Positions 43,919-53,906 are shown, counted from the stretch's first letter. The stretch is 64,000 bases of DNA from Oscillospiraceae bacterium (GCA_031256825.1 JAIRPV010000041.1:1-64000), one strand, 5' to 3'. Numbers and translations: made by a program. Notes: generated by a model not told the origin, from the sequence alone.

Positions 43919-45238
43919 TCACAGTTCGATTTCCACTTCATAATCCGATTCCGGCGAATAGATCAGCGTTGCCGCGAATGCTGGCAAAGGTTGCAGCGCC
44001 GGGGGCAATTTTTTGCCAAAGAGCTGGTTGACGCGGCCTGTCAGCGCCATAACGGCTTTGTAAATGTCCGTTTCAGGCCCGTATTGCTCCTGCCCGGCGT
44101 AGATATTGCGCACCAGTTCCAGGAACAGCTCTTTAAAGGAACGTTTGCGCACGGATGGGGGTATTTTGCAACAAAGCAGGCGACCCAGCCCCCCGAGCGT
44201 GACTGCGTCAACAAATTTTCCGGCGGCCTGAATTGGGAGCTTCAGCTTTAGCGCATTGTCGCGATCGAGCGAAATGCCGCCGCACTTTTCCAGGAAAAGG
44301 GCATAGTCGTGGGCTGCGCCCTCAATCAGATCGCGCAGGTAGGAATCTAGCTCACGCTCCATTATCGCTTGCACGGTTTCGCCGTTGTGCATGATTTTGG
44401 GAACCACTTTTGTCGAGATCGTCATCTTTTTCCCGTCAATCACGATTTCGCGAAACAGGCCGGGGAAGTTCGCGAGAGAGGCCGTGTTGATATCCCAGTA
44501 TGTATTCCCTGCGGCGGTGGTTTTGCTGGCGATATTGTGCATGTGGGTGTGGCCTGTAAACATCACGCGCAGACCTGCGTCGGCCAGGCGGGAGGAGGTT
44601 TCTTTGTGGTTGCCCAGCATATCGCGCGCGGATACCATAGGGTAGATGGGGGAGGGGGGAAGCGTTGGGTGATGGCACATGCCGAAGAGAATTTGGCCGT
44701 CGGCCCGGGCTTGTTTGATCTGTTCTTCGGCCCAGCGCAGGTGTTCTTCGTAAAAGCCGCAAAACGCCCTTCCGTCGCCGTCGTCGTTGAGCGCCATCAG
44801 GCGAATGCCCGGGGTTAATTGCGTTACATAGGAGTTGCGTTGGTATTCCGCCAAATTGCCCTGAAAACCGAATTCATCGTAAAGCCCGCGCAGGTCGCTT
44901 TGGTACATTTTTCCGCCGGGGCGGCCGAGCGGGTTGGAGCCGTCGTCGGGGCACTCTTCAATAAAATTGAGACCGTAATCGTGGGTGGCGCTGATGACAT
45001 AAACCCGCTTGCCCGCTTCCTTTATGCGGCGCAGGCGGGGCAGCAAGGCCCGGTGTTCGTCGGCATGGCCGTTACAGGTGAGATCGCCGGAAATGAGCAG
45101 GATATCGCAGTCGGGTTCCGCCAGAAACAGATCGATGCATTTGTCCAGGATAGCGGCGCTGAAGTGTTCGGGCTTGCCTTGCCGGGCATAGAGGTGCGTG
45201 TCGGTGAATTGCCAGAACTTAAGCGGGTTGTGCTCCAT
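43919..45238 (-). CDS. Calcineurin-like metallophosphoesterase
   Basis: 439 residues from ATG 45238 (AGAGGT upstream). The metallophosphatase motifs are 'TDTHL' at ~13, 'GDLTCNG' at ~50, 'SATHD' at ~85 in place of the usual GNH[DE], 'CHHPTL' and 'FTGHTHMHN' further on. The missing Asn is notable, because it normally bridges the two metals. About 180 C-terminal residues after the catalytic domain are helical and unfamiliar. No signal peptide. Substrate unknown. Confidence 0.82.
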   Translation of the reverse strand: MEHNPLKFWQFTDTHLYARQGKPEHFSAAILDKCIDLFLAEPDCDILLISGDLTCNGHADEHRALLPRLRRIKEAGKRVYVISATHDYGLNFIEECPDDGSNPLGRPGGKMYQSDLRGLYDEFGFQGNLAEYQRNSYVTQLTPGIRLMALNDDGDGRAFCGFYEEHLRWAEEQIKQARADGQILFGMCHHPTLPPSPIYPMVSARDMLGNHKETSSRLADAGLRVMFTGHTHMHNIASKTTAAGNTYWDINTASLANFPGLFREIVIDGKKMTISTKVVPKIMHNGETVQAIMERELDSYLRDLIEGAAHDYALFLEKCGGISLDRDNALKLKLPIQAAGKFVDAVTLGGLGRLLCCKIPPSVRKRSFKELFLELVRNIYAGQEQYGPETDIYKAVMALTGRVNQLFGKKLPPALQPLPAFAATLIYSPESDYEVEIEL

Positions 45239-45289
45239 CAGAAATACCTCTTTTCTTTGCTGTTGGAAGATATTCAACAAAATATTCAC

Positions 45290-45318
45290 TTTATTTTTTT
45301 CGTGAAATGTGCTATAAT
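45290..45318 (+). promoter_or_regulatory. Probable promoter of the LuxR-type regulator gene
   Basis: TATAAT at 45313-45318 is consensus; the best -35 at 17 bp is the weak TTTATT. TTCAC and GTGAA flank the spacer as a 12-bp-separated inverted repeat that could be an operator. Confidence 0.5.
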
Positions 45319-45348
45319 GAAAGGAATAGTAAACATAAGGAGGCTTTT

Positions 45349-45942
45349 ATGTTGCTCGACGGCTATGGTGGGGAATATCTGGAGTATGAACTGGACTGGC
45401 AGGCCGGTGAAATGCGGTTGTCCGAAGCCAGCCAATTCCTGTTAAACAGCCTCCTGAAAATCAATCCGAAACGAACATTGCCCCTGACGCCCTGGGTGTT
45501 TGCGCTGGAAGCCTATGCCAACACCGATCAAATCGAATCCCGGGAAGGAAGACATACCTATCTGATCGATATGACATATGACCATAAAAAACTGTCGTTC
45601 CGGCTGCGGCCAAGCAATGATTTTCGGTCGGTGGTGAATGTAACAAAAGAGCAAGTGGCGCGGCTGTTCCACCGCAAATTGACACAGAGGGAAATTGAAG
45701 TGGCCTTCTTTTTGTTTAAGGGCGATACATTTAAAGCGATTGCCTCGGAACTGGGGGTAGCGGAAGGCACCATTAAGCGCTCGGCTTATAATCTCTACCA
45801 AAAGTTGGGCGTAACATCGCAGGTGGGCCTCATGCGGGAGATATATGCGCGGCTGGCGGAAGAGCAAATGAAGCTGGAAAAAGAGAACAAAAATTCGGGG
45901 GGGGGGGGGGTAAACCCGATTACTCACGATATAAAGTGGTAA
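45349..45942 (+). CDS. LuxR-type HTH regulator with a 14-G run near its 3' end
   Basis: 197 residues from ATG 45349 (AAGGAGG). Residues ~1-110 are an unrecognised N-terminal domain. About 116-172 form a LuxR/GerE HTH: 'LTQREIEVAFFLFKGDTFKAIASELGVAEGTIKRSAYNLYQKLGV'. The gene holds 14 consecutive G (45897-45910), encoding Gly-Gly-Gly-Gly just before a short C-terminus. Loss of one G gives a stop directly after the glycines; gain of one G reads on for about 40 more residues. No receiver domain or sensor kinase is next to it. Target genes unknown. Confidence 0.8.
   Translation: MLLDGYGGEYLEYELDWQAGEMRLSEASQFLLNSLLKINPKRTLPLTPWVFALEAYANTDQIESREGRHTYLIDMTYDHKKLSFRLRPSNDFRSVVNVTKEQVARLFHRKLTQREIEVAFFLFKGDTFKAIASELGVAEGTIKRSAYNLYQKLGVTSQVGLMREIYARLAEEQMKLEKENKNSGGGGVNPITHDIKW
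45897..45910 (+). repeat. Poly-G tract (14 G)
   Basis: An uninterrupted run of 14 G inside the LuxR-type gene. Such runs are prone to slippage; here each length class gives a different C-terminus. Sequencing error in the run is an alternative. Confidence 0.85.
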
Positions 45943-46093
45943 AGCGGCACGTGAGAAAATCGCATGCCCACGAGCCGAACGACAGAACCTCCGCGCGAGG
46001 GGCGCAGCGGGCGACCAAAGAAGAAGAAACCTGAAATCCCGAAGGCGCCTTTTCGATTTTCCAGATCTATTATACCCTATTTTCGCGCCCGTT

Positions 46094-46109
46094 GCAAGAA
46101 ATTTCTTGC
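46094..46109. promoter_or_regulatory. Palindrome overlapping the lon -35
   Basis: A perfect 16-bp palindrome, GCAAGAAATTTCTTGC, whose last four bases overlap the -35 of the lon promoter. It is neither a CIRCE element nor the CtsR site I know. Repressor operator is the likely role. Confidence 0.55.
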
Positions 46110-46134
46110 GTTTCATTTGGATTTGTTGTATAAT
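46106..46134 (+). promoter_or_regulatory. lon promoter
   Basis: TTGCGT and TATAAT with 17-bp spacing, 31 bp upstream of the start at 46166. Confidence 0.8.
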
Positions 46135-46165
46135 AGGAAAAACCAGTTGAAAACGAGGAATGGAA

Positions 46166-48595
46166 ATGCTGATGAGAGACTTTGCCCCCGTGCGGGAACT
46201 TCCGGTGGTGCCGCTGCGGGGTCTTGTTGTGTTCCCGGAAAGCCGGGTGCACTTTGAAATCAACCGTCAGGCTTCTGTTGCGGCATTGCGCATGGCCATG
46301 AAAACCGACCAGGAGATTTTTCTGGTGACGCAAAAAGATATCATGGCCGAAGAACCCGTGCCCCAGCAATTGTATTCTATGGGAGTGATTGCCGTAGTGC
46401 GGCAGGTGCTGCGGGGCGGCGCGGGGGAAGGCACGCGGGTTTATGTGGAAGGGCGCAGCCGCGCGCAGTTCAAAGAGATTGTGCAAGACAAGCCCTTTCC
46501 TGTGGCAAAGGTGGTGCCGCGCCCCGATAAACCCGTGGCGGAGGCCGAGCACACAATGGAAAAAGCGCTGCTGCGGCAGGCGAAGGTGCTCTTCGACCGC
46601 TGCGCGCAGTTTTTGTCGTTGCCGCCGGATATTCCTATGACCATTCTGGGTTCGCGCAGCTCCGGGCGGCTGGCCAATTATATTGCCGACACATTGCCGC
46701 TTTCGCTGGAAGACAAGCAGAGCGTGCTGGAAGAATCGGACATGCTGGCGCGGCTGAAACTGCTGTGCGTGATATTGAATAAGGAACATGAATTGCAGCA
46801 GATTGAGGAGCGCATCAACCGGCAGGTGGTGTTGCGCATGGAGCAATCCCAGCGGGAGAATTTTTTGCGCGAACAGCGGCGCGCGATATCGGAAGAACTG
46901 GGCGAGGGGGAATTGGGGCAGGAGGATGCGGAAGAATTCCGGCGGGGTGTGCTGGCGTTGCATCTGGCGTCCGATGTGACCGAAAAGCTGCTCAAAGACT
47001 GCGCGCGGCTGGAGCGCATGCAGGCGCAGTCGCCTGAAAGCGCGTTGCTGAGTGCTTACCTGGAAACGGCGCTTGGGCTGCCGTGGAACATCATTACAAA
47101 AGACAAACTGAGCTTGGAACATGCCCGGCAGAAGTTGGAAAAAGATCACTATGGACTTAAAGAGGTAAAGGAGCGAATTTTGCAGCTGCTGGCGGTGCGC
47201 AAGCTGGCCCCGGAACATGGCGGGCAGATCTTGTGCCTTGTCGGTCCGCCGGGGGTGGGCAAAACTTCTGTTGCGCGGGCCGTTGCGGAAGCCATGGGCC
47301 GCAAGTTCGCGCGTATTTCGCTGGGGGGCATCCGCGACGAGGCGGAGATCCGCGGCCACCGGAAAACATATGTTGGCGCCATGCCCGGGCGGATCATCAC
47401 AGCGCTTGCGCACGCGGGTAGCCGCAACCCCGTGCTGCTGCTGGACGAGGTGGACAAACTCTGCGCCGATCTGCGGGGCGACCCGGCGTCGGCGCTGCTG
47501 GAAGTGATGGACGCGGAGCAGAACAGCACGTTCCGCGATCACTTTTTGGAACTGCCGTTCGATCTGAGCCAGGTGTTGTTTATCACCACGGCCAACGAGA
47601 CGCACCCGATCCCGAAGCCGTTGCTGGATCGCATGGAGGTCATTGAGCTGCCCAGTTACACCGCCGAAGAAAAGTTTTCCATCGGGAAGCTGCATCTGCT
47701 GCCGTGGCAGATCAAACGCCACGGGCTGAAAAAATCGCAACTGCGGCTGAGCGACGAGGCGCTGCGCGGGGTGATCGCGGGGTATACCCGGGAGGCGGGC
47801 GTGCGGCAGCTGGAGCGGCAGCTGGCGAAACTTTGTCGTAAATGCGCCGTGCGCGTTGCGCAGGACGAGAACTATAAGCTTAGCCTGAAGCCGGATGGCC
47901 TTGAGGAATGGCTGGGGGCGCGCAAATACAAAGAAGACATCCACAACAAGGAACCATTCGCGGGCGTGGTGAATGGGCTTGCCTGGACGTCTGTCGGCGG
48001 AGAGATCATGCCAATCGAGACGCTGGTTATGCCGGGCACGGGCAAACTAAAGTTGACCGGGAGCCTGGGGGATGTCATGAAGGAGTCTGCCGAAGCGGCG
48101 GTCAGCTACCTGCGCTATCATGCGCGGGCTCTTGCGCTGCCGACAGAGTTTTATAAAGAAAACGACATCCACATCCATGTGCCGGAGGGGGCTGTGCCGA
48201 AAGATGGCCCCAGCGCGGGCGTGACGATATTTACCAGTCTGCTCTCGGCCCTGAGCGGTTATCCGGTCAACCCGCAGTTAGCCATGACGGGGGAAATCAC
48301 GCTCACGGGACGGGTGCTGCCCATTGGCGGCCTGCGCGAAAAAACCATCGCGGCCTACCGTGCGGGAATCCCTGAAATCATAATCCCCGAAGGAAATTTA
48401 TGCGATCTGGAAGAGATTGACGAAGCCGTGCGCGCGGCTGTTTCGTTCCATGGAATTTCACATGTGTCGCAAATATCGGAGTACGCGCTGCTGTATACAG
48501 GAGACAGGGAGCAGGGGAGCAGGGAAACGCCGCGCGGCAAAACGCACGTCCCAATGCGGCGAACGGTTCCGCGCGCCAGCACGGGTAGCAATTGA
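46166..48595 (+). CDS. lon: Lon ATP-dependent protease
   Basis: 809 residues from ATG 46166, seven bases after GAGG (ATG 46160 would lie too close). N-terminal substrate domain (1-205), AAA+ module with Walker A GPPGVGKT and Walker B 'LLLDEVDKL', and a C-terminal serine protease with Ser in 'KDGPSAG' and Lys in '[13 protein letters not shown]'. It degrades damaged and regulatory proteins. The last ~30 residues ('[10 protein letters not shown]' onward) extend beyond the normal Lon end and are encoded in part by a heptamer repeat. Gap to rsmB is 43 bp. Confidence 0.95.
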   Translation: MLMRDFAPVRELPVVPLRGLVVFPESRVHFEINRQASVAALRMAMKTDQEIFLVTQKDIMAEEPVPQQLYSMGVIAVVRQVLRGGAGEGTRVYVEGRSRAQFKEIVQDKPFPVAKVVPRPDKPVAEAEHTMEKALLRQAKVLFDRCAQFLSLPPDIPMTILGSRSSGRLANYIADTLPLSLEDKQSVLEESDMLARLKLLCVILNKEHELQQIEERINRQVVLRMEQSQRENFLREQRRAISEELGEGELGQEDAEEFRRGVLALHLASDVTEKLLKDCARLERMQAQSPESALLSAYLETALGLPWNIITKDKLSLEHARQKLEKDHYGLKEVKERILQLLAVRKLAPEHGGQILCLVGPPGVGKTSVARAVAEAMGRKFARISLGGIRDEAEIRGHRKTYVGAMPGRIITALAHAGSRNPVLLLDEVDKLCADLRGDPASALLEVMDAEQNSTFRDHFLELPFDLSQVLFITTANETHPIPKPLLDRMEVIELPSYTAEEKFSIGKLHLLPWQIKRHGLKKSQLRLSDEALRGVIAGYTREAGVRQLERQLAKLCRKCAVRVAQDENYKLSLKPDGLEEWLGARKYKEDIHNKEPFAGVVNGLAWTSVGGEIMPIETLVMPGTGKLKLTGSLGDVMKESAEAAVSYLRYHARALALPTEFYKENDIHIHVPEGAVPKDGPSAGVTIFTSLLSALSGYPVNPQLAMTGEITLTGRVLPIGGLREKTIAAYRAGIPEIIIPEGNLCDLEEIDEAVRAAVSFHGISHVSQISEYALLYTGDREQGSRETPRGKTHVPMRRTVPRASTGSN
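48495..48530 (+). repeat. Heptamer array at the 3' end of lon
   Basis: 7-mers such as AGACAGG and GAGCAGG (twice, one base out of phase) lie in the coding sequence for the extra tail of Lon. It encodes the same GDREQ peptide as the block at 16067-16101. Confidence 0.68.
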
Positions 48596-48638
48596 GACGC
48601 GCAAAAAGATCGTTTATCATTTCAACGAAAGAGGCTGC

Positions 48639-49898
48639 ATGGAAAACCCGAGAGAGACGGCGTGCCGTTTGCTGGAACAAATCTATGCCCGGCGCAGCTA
48701 CGCTAACCTGGCGCTTGATGCGCAGCTGAAACGGCAGAAGACGCCGCCGGCCGACGCGGCGTTTTGCACCGCGCTGGTATGTGGTGTGATTGAGCGGCGG
48801 CGCACGCTGGATTACCAGCTGGAAGGGCTGCTGGCAAAGCCTGTTGAACAGCTGCCGCGGCAGACGCTGGCGGCGCTGCGGATGGGATTGTATCAGCTGT
48901 TTTATATGGATCGGGTGCCGGATCACGCGGCGATCCACGAAAGTGTGGAGTTGGTAAAGCGGCGCGGCGCCGGGCATACGGCGGGGCTGGTGAACGCTGT
49001 GCTGCGCAGGGCGCAGGGGCGGGGGCTGCAACTGCCCGAAGGGGAAAGCAGCCGCGCCTGGGGCGTTCGCTACGCCTGCCCGGAATGGCTTTGTGCGCTT
49101 TGGCGGGAAAGCTACGGGGAGGAAACGGCGCGGGACTTGCTGGAGCATTCCTTTGGGCCGGCGGAAATGACGCTGCGGACCAATACGCTGCGCTTGACGG
49201 CGGAAGAACTGCGGGCGCGGCTGGGGGGCTATGCCCATCCGGAGTTGCCGGAGTCGTGCGTACTGCCGCCCGGGTGTTCTCCGCCAAAGTTTGGCGAGGG
49301 GCTGTTCCACGCGCAAGACGGCGCGGCTCAGCTTTGCTGCAAGGCGCTGGGGGCCAGACCGGAAGAAACTGTGCTGGATTTATGCGCCGCGCCGGGGGGC
49401 AAGAGCTTTACCTGCGCGGAAATGATGGGGGATCGGGGCAAAATGATTGCGCTCGATTTATATCCGCAGCGGCTGAAATTGATCGAAGAGGGCGCTTTGC
49501 GGCTGGGGATTGGCTGCATCGAAGCGCGACAGGGCGACGCGACCGATCCGCGAACATTATCGGATATTGGTGAAGTGGATCGGGTTTTGTGCGACGTGCC
49601 GTGTTCGGGGCTGGGGATCCTAAGAAAAAAACCGGATATTCGAGAGAAAATGCGCTCAGAGCTTGACAAATTGCCCAAAATACAGTATGCTATATTAGAC
49701 GGGGGCGCGCGCCATGTCAGACCGGGCGGGTTTTTGGTCTATGCCACATGCACGCTGAACCCGGCGGAAAACGAGCAGGTGCGCGAACGCTTTGCGCAAG
49801 AACACACAGAATTCGCGCTGCTGGAAGAGCGGACATGCATGCCGCACATTGATCAGACGGATGGATTTTATTTTGCAACGTTCAAACGAAGCGGTTGA
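48639..49898 (+). CDS. rsmB: 16S rRNA m5C967 methyltransferase
   Basis: 419 residues from ATG 48639 (GAAAGAGG). N-terminal NusB-like domain (to ~130), then a SAM-methyltransferase domain with 'VLDLCAAPGGKSF', 'CDVPCSGLGILRKKPDIRE' and the second catalytic Cys in 'YATCTLNPAEN'. It methylates C967 of 16S rRNA. It overlaps rlmN by 38 bp and heads the conserved rsmB-rlmN-prpC-prkC-rsgA string. Confidence 0.94.
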   Translation: MENPRETACRLLEQIYARRSYANLALDAQLKRQKTPPADAAFCTALVCGVIERRRTLDYQLEGLLAKPVEQLPRQTLAALRMGLYQLFYMDRVPDHAAIHESVELVKRRGAGHTAGLVNAVLRRAQGRGLQLPEGESSRAWGVRYACPEWLCALWRESYGEETARDLLEHSFGPAEMTLRTNTLRLTAEELRARLGGYAHPELPESCVLPPGCSPPKFGEGLFHAQDGAAQLCCKALGARPEETVLDLCAAPGGKSFTCAEMMGDRGKMIALDLYPQRLKLIEEGALRLGIGCIEARQGDATDPRTLSDIGEVDRVLCDVPCSGLGILRKKPDIREKMRSELDKLPKIQYAILDGGARHVRPGGFLVYATCTLNPAENEQVRERFAQEHTEFALLEERTCMPHIDQTDGFYFATFKRSG

Positions 49899-50940
49899 CC
49901 TGCGTTCTCTGGATCTCGATGGCCTGAAAGAAGCTGTGGCGCCGCTGGGGCTGCCCGCCTATCGGGCAGGGCAGATGTTCGATTGGCTGCAAGCAAAGGG
50001 GGTCGCTGGGGCAGGGGAGATGACAGATCTGCCGAAGGCCCTGCGCGGGCAGCTGCAAAGCCGATATTTGATCACATGGTGCGAAATTGCGCGCAGACAG
50101 GAATCCAAAGATGGCACGGTGAAATATCTATTCCGCCTGCACGACGGCGAATGGATTGAGAGCGTGGTCATGCGCTACCAGCACGGCCGATCCATCTGTG
50201 TGTCGTCGCAATGCGGCTGCCGGATGGGATGCGTGTTCTGCGCTTCGGGCGCGAACGGATGCGCGCGCGGCCTTTTGCCGGGAGAAATCTTGGCGCAAGT
50301 GCAGGCGGCGCAGAGGGACCTGGGCGAACCCATTCCGCGCGTGGTATTGATGGGCATGGGCGAGCCGCTGGATAATTACGAAAACGTGCTGCAATTTATC
50401 AAGCTGGCAAGCGACCCGCGGGGCTTGTGCATCAGCCAGAGGAAAATTTCGCTTTCCACCTGCGGCATTGTGCCGGGGATCGACCGGTTGGCCAGGGAGC
50501 GGCTTGGCGTAACGCTTTCGGTGTCGCTCCACGCGCCGGAAGACAAACTGCGCAGCGAACTGATGCCCGTGAACCGGGCATGGCCGCTCAATGAATTGCT
50601 GAGGGCCTGTAAGGACTATGCGCAGGCGACTTCAAGGCGGATTTCGTTTGAGTACGCAATGTTCAGGGGGGAAAATGACAGCCGGGAACAGGCGGAACAG
50701 CTGGCGGCGCTGCTGCGGGGAATGTTGTGCCATGTGAACCTCATCCCCGCCAACGCGGGCGGCGGGGCGCAGGGCACGGAAGGCAGGGGAATGCGGGGCA
50801 GCGACAGGGAAACGATACGGATGTTTCAGGAGATTTTAGCGGGGAAAGGGATTGCCTGCACCGTGCGCCGAAGCTTGGGGCGCGACATCGACGCCGCCTG
50901 CGGGCAGCTTCTCGGGAAGCAGCGCTCCCCTGAACCCTAA
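49861..50940 (+). CDS. rlmN: Dual-specificity RNA methyltransferase RlmN
   Basis: 359 residues from ATG 49861; its SD is poor and it overlaps rsmB by 38 bp, so the exact start is uncertain (TTG 49873 is an alternative). Radical-SAM cluster C-x3-C-x2-C in 'CRMGCVFC', 'GMGEPLDNY' and 'ISLSTCGIVPGI' are typical. It makes m2A2503 in 23S rRNA and m2A37 in tRNA. Confidence 0.94.
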   Translation: MDFILQRSNEAVDLRSLDLDGLKEAVAPLGLPAYRAGQMFDWLQAKGVAGAGEMTDLPKALRGQLQSRYLITWCEIARRQESKDGTVKYLFRLHDGEWIESVVMRYQHGRSICVSSQCGCRMGCVFCASGANGCARGLLPGEILAQVQAAQRDLGEPIPRVVLMGMGEPLDNYENVLQFIKLASDPRGLCISQRKISLSTCGIVPGIDRLARERLGVTLSVSLHAPEDKLRSELMPVNRAWPLNELLRACKDYAQATSRRISFEYAMFRGENDSREQAEQLAALLRGMLCHVNLIPANAGGGAQGTEGRGMRGSDRETIRMFQEILAGKGIACTVRRSLGRDIDAACGQLLGKQRSPEP

Positions 50941-50963
50941 CATCTCATATCTAACGTCTAATA
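50929..50963 (+). repeat. Heptamer array across the rlmN stop and prpC leader
   Basis: Five exactly phased 7-mers from CCTGAAC in the last rlmN codons through CCTAACA and TCTAACG to TCTAATA, ending 17 bp before the prpC start. Confidence 0.75.
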
Positions 50964-50980
50964 GCATAGGAGCTGATTTC

Positions 50981-51718
50981 ATGCGGGTAGCCGCGAAAAC
51001 CGACCCCGGGCAGGTGCGCCGCGCCAATGAAGATTGCTACAGCGTTGGGGAGCTTCCCAACGGCGTGGTTTGGGCGGTGATCTGTGACGGCATGGGCGGG
51101 GCGGCCGGAGGGAATATTGCGAGCCAGACCGCCGTAAGATATATTGCGGAGGCAATTGTTGCTTCGTGGCAGGAGCATATGAGCCCCCGCGCGGCGAAGC
51201 ATCTGCTGGTTTCCGCGCTGGACAACGCCAACTTGCGGGTCTATGACTTGGCGCAGGCCAACGAAGAGCTGACGGGCATGGGCACAACAGTTGTGGCGGT
51301 GATTGTGGACAACGGGCTGGCGTATATAGCCCACGCGGGCGACAGCCGCGCCTATCTTTGCGACGGGCGGGAGATGATTCAGCTGACCAAGGATCATTCC
51401 GTGGTGCAGGTGATGGTGGATTCAGGGCAGATCACGGAGGACGAGGCGAAGACCCACCCGCGCAAAAACCTGATTACGCGGGCGCTGGGCGTGAGCGACA
51501 CGCTGGAAGCGGATTACTGCGAAGAGGAATTGCCGCCGGGGAGCCTGTTGTTGCTGTGCACCGACGGGCTGACCAACGCTGTTGCGCCGGAGGAAATCCC
51601 GGGGATTTTGGCGGAAAGCGGCTTTGCCGATCTTGCCGATGCACTGGTGCGCCGAGCCAACGAAAACGGCGGCCCAGATAATATTACGGTTGTGGCGGTA
51701 GAAAATAATTTGCAATAG
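50981..51718 (+). CDS. prpC: PP2C-type Ser/Thr phosphatase
   Basis: 245 residues from ATG 50981 (AGGAG). Metal-site motifs: 'RRANEDCY', 'CDGMGGAAGG', 'AHAGDSRAYL', 'LCTDGLTNAV' and 'GGPDNITVV'. It reverses PrkC phosphorylation; prkC follows 34 bp downstream. Confidence 0.94.
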   Translation: MRVAAKTDPGQVRRANEDCYSVGELPNGVVWAVICDGMGGAAGGNIASQTAVRYIAEAIVASWQEHMSPRAAKHLLVSALDNANLRVYDLAQANEELTGMGTTVVAVIVDNGLAYIAHAGDSRAYLCDGREMIQLTKDHSVVQVMVDSGQITEDEAKTHPRKNLITRALGVSDTLEADYCEEELPPGSLLLLCTDGLTNAVAPEEIPGILAESGFADLADALVRRANENGGPDNITVVAVENNLQ

Positions 51719-51752
51719 TTTCCAAGTTTCGTCTGCTGATTCGAGGGAAAGG

Positions 51753-53906
51753 GTGAACTGTTTGGATTACTACGTTGGGAAAGTGCTTGACGGGCGCTAC
51801 GAGATTCAGGAAGTGCTGGGCGTGGGCGGCATGGCCGTGGTTTACCGCGCCTACGACAATATTGACGACAGGCCGGTAGCTGTAAAAGTGCTCAAAGAAG
51901 AATTCCTCGCCAACGAGGAGTTCCGGCGGCGCTTTAAAAACGAAAGCAAGGCCATTGCCATGCTTAGCCATCCGAATATCGTGAAGGTATACGACGTGAG
52001 CTATGGCGAGCGGCTGCAATATATCGTGATGGAATATGTGGAGGGGATTACCCTCAAGGAATATATTGAGCAGCGGCGCGTCATCCCCTGGAAAGAGGCT
52101 GTTCATTTTTTGACGCAGATTTTGCGCGCCCTGCAGCACGCGCACGACAAAGGCGTTGTGCACCGGGATGTGAAGCCGCAGAATATCATGCTGCTGCACA
52201 GCGGGAATATCAAGGTAACGGATTTTGGCATTGCGCGCTTTTCGCGCAGCGAAACCCGCACCATGGGCGAAAACGCCATTGGATCGGTCCACTATATCAG
52301 CCCGGAGCAGGCGCGTGGGGATTTGACCGACGGCAAGAGCGACATTTATTCCGTGGGCGTTGTGCTCTACGAAATGCTGACCGGCGAGTTGCCGTTTCAG
52401 AGCGACAGCACGCTTTCGGTGGCGATTATGCAGTTGCAGACCGAACCGCGGCGCCCCCGGGAACTCAATGATCAGATTCCGCCGGGGCTGGAGCAGATTA
52501 CGATCCGGGCTATGCAGAAAAATCCGGCGGAGCGCTATCAGTCGGCGGCGGAAATGCTGCTGGATTTGGAAGAGTTCAAACGCAACCCGCTGATTCGGTT
52601 CGAATATTCGTATTTTGTTGACCGGGAGCCGACAAAATACGTTTCGCCCATTGATCGGCCACGGCCGCAGCGGCCCGCCCTGCCGCCGGAAGAAGACGGC
52701 GAAGCAGCCGCGCGCAGCCGCCTTGTGCCCGCGATGGTGGGGATTGTGGCGGGGCTGGTGGTGGTGCTGGCGGTGGTGTTTTCGCTGTACTACTTCCTCA
52801 ACCGGGGCGACAACAGCGTATTGGTGCGCAAGTTCGAGGGCATGAAATATACGGATATTCAGAGCAATATGTCGCTTTACGACAAAGACTACAATATCAC
52901 GTTCAAAATTGAGCCGAGCAATCGGCCTTCCGGCACGGTGTTTCAGCAGGAACCTGCCGCCAACACCAAACAGCGCCGGGGCGACGACGGGCTGGTGAAG
53001 CTGACGCTGCACATTGCGCAGGAGGCGACCAACAAGGTGCCGGACGTGAAGGGCAAGCTATATGCCGACGCGAAGCGAATGATCGAAGAGGCGGGCTTCC
53101 AGCCAGCTTATGAGACAGAGTTCGATTTGGAGATGGGCGAGGGCAAGGCAATTCGCACAGAGCCTGTTGCGGGCAAGCAGCTGGTGCGCGGGCAGGTAGT
53201 AAAAGTTTTTGTTGCGGTTGCCAAAGACGGGCAGCCGGTGGATATGCCGGATCTCATCACATGGGATATCGAGACGGCGAAGGAACTGCTGCAATCGGTT
53301 GGGCTTGTCATGGATCCGAAGGTGGAACAGGAAGACAGCGATGTGGAAGAAGGCAAGGTCTGCTGGCAGAGCTACGAAGCGGGGAAGAAGGTGGACGGCG
53401 GCTCAACGGTTACGGTGCGCGTCAGCAGCGGCAAAACGCCCGCGCGGACGGTTACGCTGCGCATTCCGTTGCCGGCAGCAACGCCAGACGGCCAGACGGA
53501 AGGGTTGCTGCGCTACTATGTGAACAAAACGAAAGTGAAGGACGAAACCGTGCTGCTGACCGGTTGGTACAGCGGCACTGTGGAGGGCGCGGAGGCGGAC
53601 AGCCAGGTGGAAGTAACGCTGGATGGCACGCGGATTTATACGGCAAAGGTAGATTTTACCGCCGATCCGCCCGTGATCACAGACGAGCAGAGCTATATCA
53701 ATGTGCCAACCGTGCCGGATGTGACTGGTATGACGGAGCAGCAGGCATATGACGAGCTCAACGCGGCGGGATATGATACGATTTCGGTGGAACGCCGCCG
53801 GAATATCAATCCATTCGCGCAGCGCGGCGTGGTGGGCAGCCAGGCTCCCCGTGGCGGTTCCGGCGCCAGCTACAGCACGCAGATTATTTTGTATGTCAAT
53901 GAGTGA
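51753..53906 (+). CDS. prkC: PASTA-domain Ser/Thr kinase
   Basis: 717 residues from GTG 51753 (GAGGG upstream; TTG 51762 possible). Kinase domain residues 15-280 with Lys45 in VAVK, Asp139 in HRD and Asp157 in DFG. One transmembrane helix at ~330-350, then extracellular PASTA-like units near 360-430, 432-500, 500-570 and one at the C-terminus ('VPDVTGMTEQQAYDELNAAGY'). A beta domain of ~110 residues interrupts the PASTA series before the last unit. It senses peptidoglycan fragments and regulates cell-wall growth and dormancy exit. Confidence 0.95.
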   Translation: MNCLDYYVGKVLDGRYEIQEVLGVGGMAVVYRAYDNIDDRPVAVKVLKEEFLANEEFRRRFKNESKAIAMLSHPNIVKVYDVSYGERLQYIVMEYVEGITLKEYIEQRRVIPWKEAVHFLTQILRALQHAHDKGVVHRDVKPQNIMLLHSGNIKVTDFGIARFSRSETRTMGENAIGSVHYISPEQARGDLTDGKSDIYSVGVVLYEMLTGELPFQSDSTLSVAIMQLQTEPRRPRELNDQIPPGLEQITIRAMQKNPAERYQSAAEMLLDLEEFKRNPLIRFEYSYFVDREPTKYVSPIDRPRPQRPALPPEEDGEAAARSRLVPAMVGIVAGLVVVLAVVFSLYYFLNRGDNSVLVRKFEGMKYTDIQSNMSLYDKDYNITFKIEPSNRPSGTVFQQEPAANTKQRRGDDGLVKLTLHIAQEATNKVPDVKGKLYADAKRMIEEAGFQPAYETEFDLEMGEGKAIRTEPVAGKQLVRGQVVKVFVAVAKDGQPVDMPDLITWDIETAKELLQSVGLVMDPKVEQEDSDVEEGKVCWQSYEAGKKVDGGSTVTVRVSSGKTPARTVTLRIPLPAATPDGQTEGLLRYYVNKTKVKDETVLLTGWYSGTVEGAEADSQVEVTLDGTRIYTAKVDFTADPPVITDEQSYINVPTVPDVTGMTEQQAYDELNAAGYDTISVERRRNINPFAQRGVVGSQAPRGGSGASYSTQIILYVNE

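Noticed and set aside
46070-47944. Very long minus-strand open frame opposite lon
   Set aside because: Composition is rich in Gln, His and Arg without domains, as expected of the antisense frame of a GC-rich gene; lon on the plus strand is certain.
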